From Brachionus koreanus (taxonomy: Eukaryota > Rotifera > Eurotatoria > Ploima > Brachionidae): 13,719 nt of DNA. The stretch spans positions 1,219,409 to 1,233,127 of the forward strand of contig PJRA01000272.1 in the NCBI GenBank assembly GCA_016987375.1. Direction: 5' to 3'. The position numbers were made by a program, and so were the translations under genes. Positions 7,983-13,719 of this stretch are shown piece by piece (the first letter of the stretch is position 1; each line of letters starts with the position of its first letter). Under the pieces are notes generated by a model that saw nothing but the letters and a program-made list of their open reading frames with translations, did not search any database and was not told the DNA's origin.

Positions 7983-9795
7983 TAAAAATATTTTTTATTT
8001 CTTTGGCAAAATAGGCTATATCTTTTAATGGTACCTTTTTATCAGAACTAATAGATGCATAAAAAAATTCAGGTGCATTCTGCATTATATCAAAGAGTTG
8101 CTTTAGAGTTTCTCCATCACAAGGTAGTAAGTTTTCACAAATAGTGCTATTTATATTCTTATCTTTAAACCATTCACTCACTTTAACTTCTGTCCAATTT
8201 TCAATAGCTTTATTTTCATTTAAATTCGGTCTATTTAGCGAATCGGACTTCTTAATTTCAGCAATTTTGCTCAACTCATGTTTAACTCGTCTAAGACATT
8301 CATCATAGTTATACTTGGTAAAATTGACAAAAATTTTTGAGCCAAGTATTATTCCTAACCAACCATCAGGCTTATAATCCTGCTGCATTATCAAAGGAAT
8401 AATTGGCTTGTTCAATTGAAAAGCATATTCAGCTTCAGCTCTACAATTAGTACTTTGCTTGTACTTTTCAGTCATGCACATAAGAACACATTTCGAGTCC
8501 TCAATAGCCTTTGCCATTGCTTCAAGACTCGAACCATGAATATTTTCTACATCAATCCATATCTTATGGCCAATATTTTCCAAGTCTTGTTTTATCTTTA
8601 CACATATATCTCGGCTATCACGATTATAACTTATCATTATGTGATTTACTTGGAACCCTTCACCTTCATTTGCCTCTTCAATTAAATTAATATTCAGTTT
8701 GTTATTTATGAGCCACAAACAGCCTTTACAATTAGCTCTCAGACTCTGCAAATTTGTTGAATTAGAAGAATTTGTCTCAAGGATTTTCGTCAATTCAGAA
8801 TCATTTAAAACGTCTTCGGCTATTTTTTTGTTGAAACAAAGCTGCCACAAAAACCTAACGGCATGACTCATTTCATTTTCATTTCCATGATAGATTAGTT
8901 TTCTCAAACATTTATTCATTTTGAACTCAAAATAGACAGTTTCTTTAATCGAGTCATTTACAACCATACAATAAAGTGCATCCAGAAGTTCAATTAAATG
9001 CCAAACTGTTGCGTCTATTGAAATTTGTGAAACATATTCTATTAGTTGGTCATTTACTTGAATATGTGTGCGACTAATTTTTTTTTGTCTTTCTAATCTA
9101 AGTGCTATTCTTTCTATCATTAAAGCAATTCTGGGTATTATTTTAATCAGATTAGGAAATTTTTTAATTTCTTCTTCCTCAGAAGTTCTAGCTAAAATCA
9201 TATAACACGCTATTTGTGTATCTTCAATTTTTGAACTATTTGACAAGTCTAATATTAACTTTGTACTATTTTCGATTTTCCAATCGTTTTTGTAAACTGC
9301 ATATGATTGTGATAAATTCACTAGACAACCAAGGATTGAACGCAATAACTTTTGCAATTGAGATTTATCAGCACTAATGGTTAATAGTTGTCTAAAATGA
9401 TCGTCATTTATATATATAAAAATTACTTTCATTCCACTTGATCTATAGAAACAATTACAGAACATCAATGAATGATTTGAAAAAGTTCTACAAATATTGA
9501 ACATCTTTTTGGCTGTCAAATATTTTTTTTTAATAAAATCAATAGTTTCATTTGTCTCTTTTGAAATGCATGCATTCAGTGCTGCTATGAGACCTTCGTG
9601 AAATTTAACAGTACATGTCCAATTGATTTTTTGTATAATATTTTTTTTATCGAAAAATTGGCTTCCTATTTCATCTATAGTATTACAAAACTTCTCATCT
9701 GAATAACAATTCGAAAAGTTTGAGTAATTGGCTACAAATTCTATATTTTTCTTCAAATTTTCATTTATTTCCACAGCATTTTCTTCTAAATACAT
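7978..9795 (-). CDS. ARM-like/TIR/SAM domain protein, candidate NADase
   Basis: One uninterrupted 605-codon frame. Residues about 60-370 are helical and Leu-rich, with ARM-like pieces such as LRSILGCLVNLSQ (151-163) and VRFLWQLCFN (313-322). Residues 384-512 form a TIR domain: HIMISYNRDSRD at the start, then WIDVENIHG (413-421), which resembles the SARM1 BB-loop region, then CRAEAEYAFQLNKPIIPL. By my alignment Glu454 in CRAE falls on the catalytic glutamate of SARM1 and plant TIR NADases. A GWLGIILG motif follows at 478-485. Residues 533-603 look like a SAM domain, with WTEVKVSEWF and DGETLKQLF. SARM1 is ordered ARM-SAM-SAM-TIR, so this is a different arrangement. There is no signal peptide or membrane segment, so it is probably cytosolic. 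A role in NAD depletion, cell death or innate immunity is inferred from the domains. Lack of introns contrasts with its neighbours. The start is the first ATG, 3 nt after an AG. Confidence 0.93.
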   Translation of the reverse strand: MYLEENAVEINENLKKNIEFVANYSNFSNCYSDEKFCNTIDEIGSQFFDKKNIIQKINWTCTVKFHEGLIAALNACISKETNETIDFIKKKYLTAKKMFNICRTFSNHSLMFCNCFYRSSGMKVIFIYINDDHFRQLLTISADKSQLQKLLRSILGCLVNLSQSYAVYKNDWKIENSTKLILDLSNSSKIEDTQIACYMILARTSEEEEIKKFPNLIKIIPRIALMIERIALRLERQKKISRTHIQVNDQLIEYVSQISIDATVWHLIELLDALYCMVVNDSIKETVYFEFKMNKCLRKLIYHGNENEMSHAVRFLWQLCFNKKIAEDVLNDSELTKILETNSSNSTNLQSLRANCKGCLWLINNKLNINLIEEANEGEGFQVNHIMISYNRDSRDICVKIKQDLENIGHKIWIDVENIHGSSLEAMAKAIEDSKCVLMCMTEKYKQSTNCRAEAEYAFQLNKPIIPLIMQQDYKPDGWLGIILGSKIFVNFTKYNYDECLRRVKHELSKIAEIKKSDSLNRPNLNENKAIENWTEVKVSEWFKDKNINSTICENLLPCDGETLKQLFDIMQNAPEFFYASISSDKKVPLKDIAYFAKEIKNIFK

Positions 9796-10252
9796 TTTCT
9801 GATTAAATTTTATTTTTAAATAAATAAAATGTCAGATATGTTTTTCTTTTTGACTCCATGGTTACTGAAGATATGTTTTTTTTCTTATTAATAATGTTAT
9901 GTAGTAAACTGGGATAATTACTTAATGAGTAGAAAGAGTAAAATATTTTCAAGTTGATTTTTATTTTCAAAAAAATATTAACAAAAAAAGCTCGAAACCA
10001 ATTTATAGATACTTTTGTCTACTGAAATGATGGATTAATGGGCGTACACCTCTTTTAGTCTAAAAATTTACCTAATTTTCTTTTTAAAAGAATTTATGCA
10101 GCTCTTGACTCAATTCTTATTCAGTCAATATTTAATTATTAAATAAATATTGTTATCCAGAATCAATTATCAATTTACTTTTTTTTTTCCAAGAAAATAA
10201 AGATTGAGTTTTAAAAAAATGCAATGCTAAGCTAGTCTAAAACTCAGTTTGC

Positions 10253-10371
10253 TTTATTTGCCGTCTGTGTCGCTTAGTGAATCTATTTTAGGTCATCTGT
10301 TAGACGGATTCCATAATAGAGTTCAGGACAGATCCTTGCCTCTTGAACAGATCAATTAGCATCTCTTCACT
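10253..10371 (-). other. Possible orphan terminal exon with poly(A) signal
   Basis: On the minus strand an acceptor (ATCAATTTCAG) leads into 23 open codons at 10371-10303, encoding SEEMLIDLFKRQGSVLNSIM and then ESV, with TAA at 10302-10300. AATAAA follows at 10258-10253, about 42 nt after the stop. Base composition is less AT-rich than the surroundings. No upstream exon was found in the 300 bp before the WDR24 stop. The opposite strand is also open across this stretch (about 43 codons from 10225), so strand and coding status are uncertain. Confidence 0.25.
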
Positions 10372-10586
10372 CTGAAATTGATTTGTTCATTTTGAATGGA
10401 ATTTTTCTCATTTAAATTAATATAATAATTATTTAGCTTTAAAACTATATTTAACACTTTGATTTACGAAATAAAATTAACAGTTTAAAAAAATTTATTA
10501 TCTTTTCTCAAAACTCATTCACTATAGTTTGTTGACCAATTTCATTTTACAATCAAAAATTTGAATTTAATTTTAAAATTTAAACT

Positions 10587-10592
10587 TTTATT
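10587..10592 (-). terminator. Candidate poly(A) signal for the WDR24-like gene
   Basis: AATAAA on the minus strand, about 85 nt after the TAA stop at 10677-10679. It is a plausible distance, but the hexamer is common in this DNA. Confidence 0.4.
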
Positions 10593-10676
10593 TTAATTTA
10601 TAAATAAATATAAAAATAATCAAAAAATATACTATTAAATTCTAAGGAAAACAAAAAAATTTAATGAGGGATATTT

Positions 10677-12959
10677 TTAACCGTAATTTGGACTACAAGC
10701 GCATCCACAACCAGTTGGACACTTTTTGTTTGTTTTGAACCATTTCATCATATGAATCAAATGTCCACCATGACAACAAAAATGACACCAAGCATACAAA
10801 CGTTTTACTGGCAAATGGCTTAAATTATATCATAATGAAATTTGAAGTAAATATATATCAAATCAAATTTACCAATACGAGCATAAAAAAGCATTTTTTT
10901 TGCATTCTCTACAAATTTGAGTACCAGGTTTAATTGTTATTCTACATGATGCGCACATTGTAGTATAACTATGCGCTTTCTGAGCTTGATTACGTAGAAA
11001 TTCTGTTTGACAATTTTTCAAAATTTCAATTCTTTGATTCCAAAGTTCATATTTTGCAAGCAAATCTAAAAATAATCATCTAATATAAAATTAAATAAAA
11101 TATAAATCCAATTTTTTTACATTGAAAAATGAATTTGCCTAAATTTAAGATTTTGATAATTTTGTAATTTCTAAATTTTATATTTTGAATATTTTGTTAA
11201 AAAGCATAGTTAAATGTAATGTTAGAATTTGTAGTAAATAGCGAGAGGGATTGAAATTGAAATAATAAAAGTTGATTTCTCAATAAAGAAGTAAATATTT
11301 ATTTTTTGGGAATTTTTTTGGTCAAATTTGAAAAAAAAATTTAAATTTAAATTATATTTCAATATAATTTTTCGAAATTACAATTAAAAGTTTGATTATC
11401 TGCGATGAAAAAAAAATTATCTAAAAAAAAAGTTTTTTCAATCAATTTTGTATTTTTATTTGTGAAAAATTTTATTTTTGGTAATTTAATGTTGAAAACA
11501 TATATTCAAATAATAATTAAAAAAATTGAAAAATTAAGATTTTTTTTCAAAATAATACAGCTAATTATAAAATAATTAAAAAATCTAGTGATGTTGGTTT
11601 AGCTTGATTAGCTAGTAAGCCAATTTTTGGTTAACCAGTTTCTGGTTAAATTCAATTATTTAAACCAATTTTGTAAATTTTAAATTTTTATTTCAAAATT
11701 TAAAGTACAATATTATCACTTTAATTTTTGAATAAAATAAAATTTACTCTTTAATTAATCTTAAATAAAGATTATATTTATCTTGATCCTAATCTATTAT
11801 TTATTTTTTTTGGGAGATCAAATTTACCAAATATTGGTATTTTGACTAACCAAAATTTGGTCGACCAAGCATTGGTTAACTAACATCACTAAAAAATTGG
11901 TCGATTTTCAAATTTTATCAATCCATTGGAAAAGATTTCTGGAATAAATTTTCAGAACATTCATATTAAATAGAAAAAATTTATTTTACCTATGTACTGA
12001 ATAAACCATTCATCTAAATACAACGAATCTATTTTTGTTTTGTCAATTTTATTATGCTGTGTGGCAATTAGATACATAAATATTGCTGTTACTAAATCGT
12101 TCTTAAATAAAAATATAAACATATTTTATCAATCCATTGGAAATTTACTTTTTCGTTCACATACGAAAACAAAAGCTCACAAAACCTCTCATCAAAATTG
12201 ATTTTTAGTGCATTTTCAATTTCAATATTACTTTGGAATTGAGTATTTAAATCGGCTATTCTAAATATAAATTATTATATTTATAAAATTACCTTAAACT
12301 TAAGCTTTACTTATTGATTTCTAAATTACTATTAGTATTGTTTGCATTTATACTAGTTTTTTGATCTTTATTTTCCAATAATTTTGTAGATTGAGCAATA
12401 GACATGGTCAAGTCAGACTGACTTTTGAAATTGCTTGGATATGTACTCAGATGTTGATCATCATTGTCCAAAAAATCAGCTTCTCTTTCGTTTTTGCTCA
12501 GAAATCCGATTAAATCGCCTAAATTATGAAAGTCTCCATTTTCTTTTGTATGTATTGAATACTCATCATCATCCTCAAATTTTGTTAAATAGCTATTATT
12601 GAGCAAGTTGTTATTTTCTTGAATTTCATGATTATCCAACTCGTTATTTGTACTAGCAAAAAAGCTATTGGTAGGGTTAAAGTTAGTTAGCTTATCACTA
12701 ACTTCTTTTAATTTCTGATTATTAGAATTGTTGTTTGGATCTAGATTAACTAATAATGGGTTTCCATTTGATTCAATGACTGGACTGTCGCCTAAATTTA
12801 CTACTAAATAAAATATTTATCCTAAAACAGATTTGAGTTTACCAGAAGCAATTTCGCCCGATGAACCTGTTTCAACATCAGAATCATTGGGAGAAGATGA
12901 AACATTGGCAATTGCGGTAACCTGTGAGATTGGAATCTGTATTGTCGAATTATTTTCAT
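10677..12959 (-). CDS. WDR24: WDR24-like GATOR2 subunit, C-terminal half (5' end not in window)
   Basis: Six exons on the minus strand (12959-12843, 12803-12311, 12260-12149, 12101-11990, 11065-10873, 10818-10677) join in phase to give 388 residues and a stop. The first about 200 residues are an Asn/Ser/Asp-rich linker. Next come helices typical of the WDR24 C-terminal solenoid, including LYLDEWFIQYIDLLAKYELW. The protein ends in a cysteine/histidine zinc domain with CASC, CREC, LCSYCHLPVKRLYAWC, CCHGGHLIHMMKWF and CPTGCGCAC. In WDR24 this RING-type domain works within GATOR2, which relieves GATOR1 inhibition of TORC1 at lysosomes when amino acids are plentiful (family knowledge). WDR59 and MIOS have related zinc ends; the helix preceding the zinc domain favours WDR24. 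The N-terminal WD40 propeller is missing and must lie upstream, beyond an acceptor at 12960. Introns are 39, 50, 47, 924 and 54 nt. Confidence 0.85.
11586..11891. mobile_element. 306-bp hAT-like MITE inside a WDR24 intron
   Basis: The ends are inverted repeats: TAGTGATGTTGGTT at 11586-11599, and the reverse complement of 11878-11891 gives TAGTGATGTTAGTT (13/14). TAGTG-type ends are usual for hAT elements. Just inside both ends lie many copies of a TTGG-containing palindromic motif: TTGGTTAACC near 11627, CTGGTTAAA near 11643, TTGGTCGACCAA near 11859 and ATTGGTTAAC near 11872. These resemble the subterminal repeats that bind hAT transposase. The 8-bp flanks are A-rich (AAAAAATC and AAAAATTG) and match at 6 of 8, so the duplication is compatible but weak. 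There is no coding capacity. The core is AT-rich. Confidence 0.8.
11912..11932. repeat. 21-nt direct repeat, copy 1 (in long WDR24 intron)
   Basis: ATTTTATCAATCCATTGGAA plus one further A recurs without mismatch at 12123-12143, 211 bp away. This copy lies between the hAT-like MITE and the upstream exon. Confidence 0.8.
12123..12143. repeat. 21-nt direct repeat, copy 2 (in 47-nt WDR24 intron)
   Basis: Identical to 11912-11932. It makes up nearly half of the short intron 12102-12148 and begins 5 nt inside its donor site on the minus strand. Confidence 0.8.
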
Positions 12960-13258
12960 CTGAATAGATTAAAATTTATTAAACATTACATTTTATTACA
13001 GCTATTAGTCGAGATTTGCATGGTAAAGTTTTAAAAAAAATAATATGTATTTTAAAAAAAAATAAATTGACTAAAAAAAATGTTAAAATTTTTCTGGACT
13101 TAAAGTATTTGAACTGATCATTGACTTCAATCTGTTGATAGGAGACTGTTAGTAGTTTAAGTTTTTTAAAAGTCTCATGACTTATAAAGGACTTAAAACC
13201 CGCTGAGGCTGGAAAATCAAAATATCTCTACAATAGGGGACGCATGTTTATACCTTAA
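12960..13258. other. Non-coding stretch between WDR24-like exons and hAT fragment
   Basis: Probably an intron of the WDR24-like gene (its acceptor is CTATTCAG at the left end, read on the minus strand) plus sequence next to the hAT fragment. A minus-strand frame is open for 82 codons (13227-12982), but it has no similarity that I recognise and no good splice connection. No start or conserved hAT N-terminal part can be read here. Confidence 0.5.
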
Positions 13259-13719
13259 TATTTTTATATCTTAAATTTAACTGTAAAATCTGGTCTCGAC
13301 TGTAAAGAAATAAGTCAATCGATTTCAAAAATAAGATATGTCTGTAAAAAAGTTAATGCGTCTTCGAAATTGGAAGCCGATTTAACAGCTCACCAGAAGG
13401 CATGTAAAGAGAAAGAATTGTCAGTATCGCTTGATATTGAAATCAGATGGAATTCGACTTTTGACATGATAGATAGAGCAATGAAAATTAGAAAATCTTT
13501 GACTGCAATTTCAAAAGACTTAAACGATGAAAAACCAGAAGAAAATATACTCTTAGATTTAGAAGATTTTAACAATGCCAGTTTAGTTTTAGAAATTCTT
13601 GAACCGTTTAATCAAAGTAATTAATCTAGAAAAATAATTTTTAAAGCGTTTTAATTATTATTTTTAAATTAGGTACATTGGACTTATCAGGTGATAACTA
13701 CAACTCTTGTAGTCATTTG
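13259..13719 (+). CDS. hAT-family transposase fragment (5'-truncated, runs off right edge)
   Basis: The frame opens after TAA at 13256-13258 and reads LNLTVKSGLDCKEISQSISK from about 13271, matching the region after the second catalytic aspartate of hAT transposases. Then comes IEIRWNSTFDMIDRAM, whose RWNST motif (13445-13459) is a hallmark of the hAT RNase H-like domain. LEILEPFNQ follows. A 56-nt intron (13617-13672, GTAATT...AAATTAG) then restores STLDLSGDNYN, the usual hAT continuation; without splicing a TAA at 13619-13621 ends the frame. The zinc finger and first catalytic residues are missing upstream, and the expected Cys-x-x-His before LNL is not readable, so the 5' part seems lost or decayed. 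It is opposite in strand to the WDR24-like gene and may sit in one of its introns. Confidence 0.82.

Larger units (their letters stand above)
9796..10676. other. Intergenic region between TIR-SAM and WDR24-like genes
   Basis: About 880 bp, upstream of the TIR gene and downstream of the WDR24-like gene, both on the minus strand. It should contain the TIR promoter, but no element stands out. On the minus strand the TIR ATG is preceded by TTTAATCAG and three As, a possible splice acceptor. A less AT-rich island at about 10225-10375 holds the unassigned terminal-exon candidate listed separately. Confidence 0.55.
11066..11989 (-). other. Long intron of the WDR24-like gene (924 nt)
   Basis: On the minus strand it runs from donor CATAG/GTAAAATA to acceptor TTATTTTTAG/ATTTG in phase 1, joining the IQYI and DLLAKYELW halves of one helical stretch. 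It contains the hAT-like MITE (11586-11891) and one copy of a 21-nt repeat. The rest is AT-rich and featureless. Confidence 0.75.

Noticed and set aside
8416..8685. Plus-strand 89-codon frame with hydrophobic stretches
   Set aside because: Shadow of the TIR domain coding strand; the minus strand has clear domain motifs.
10225..10362. Plus-strand 43-codon frame opposite the orphan terminal exon
   Set aside because: No start, splice sites or family match. It was kept only as a reason to doubt the strand of the candidate exon.
12982..13227. Minus-strand frame open for 82 codons upstream of the WDR24-like exons
   Set aside because: At about 25% G+C a frame of this length is expected roughly once by chance in a window of this size. 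No good donor joins it in phase to the exon at 12959, and no domain is recognisable.
13390..13575. Minus-strand 61-codon frame
   Set aside because: Shadow of the hAT transposase fragment.
1..13719. tRNA, rRNA, snRNA, CRISPR array or prokaryotic operon signals
   Set aside because: I looked for tRNA A/B boxes, the main snRNA cores and regularly spaced repeats on both strands and found none. The window is a typical intron-containing nuclear region.

Overview
This window looks like nuclear DNA from a small-genome invertebrate animal. By eye it is roughly a quarter G+C. The genes that can be read are eukaryotic and split by many introns of about 39-66 nt with GT...AG ends. The gene set is animal-like: a Myt1 kinase, a ubinuclein, a GATOR2 WDR24 subunit and an ARM-TIR-SAM protein. 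There is also hAT-type mobile DNA. A monogonont rotifer such as Brachionus would fit the base composition, the tiny introns and the orphan TIR-SAM protein, but that placement is inference and was not tested by any search.

Layout from left to right. Positions 1-217 carry an inverted repeat whose left arm starts at the window edge. A ubinuclein/Hpc2-domain gene (HIRA histone H3.3 chaperone subunit) lies on the minus strand at 513-1742, and its 3' end is probably outside the window. It is head to head with a complete eight-exon Myt1 kinase gene on the plus strand (3334-6728, 611 residues predicted). The 1222-nt sixth intron of Myt1 contains a 208-bp MITE (5391-5598) with long terminal inverted repeats and a 9-bp target duplication. 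A single-exon minus-strand gene (7978-9795) encodes a 605-residue protein with an ARM-like N-terminus, a TIR domain that keeps the NADase glutamate, and a C-terminal SAM domain. Next, also on the minus strand, is the C-terminal half of a WDR24-like GATOR2 gene (10677-12959). Its 924-nt intron holds a second, hAT-like MITE (11586-11891). The window ends in a plus-strand hAT transposase fragment (13259 to the right edge) that contains one short intron.

The genes do not form one pathway. Ubinuclein works in replication-independent chromatin assembly, Myt1 inhibits Cdk1 at the G2/M boundary, WDR24 signals amino-acid sufficiency to TORC1, and the TIR protein is probably an NAD-cleaving stress or immunity effector. 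The most notable points are: the ARM-TIR-SAM order, which differs from SARM1; the two well-preserved MITEs, each inside one of the only two long introns; a 3' splice-site-like AG 0-3 nt upstream of all three visible start codons, which may mark trans-splicing; a KEN box in the Myt1 tail; and several short, unassigned, spliced-looking coding scraps in the intergenic DNA.
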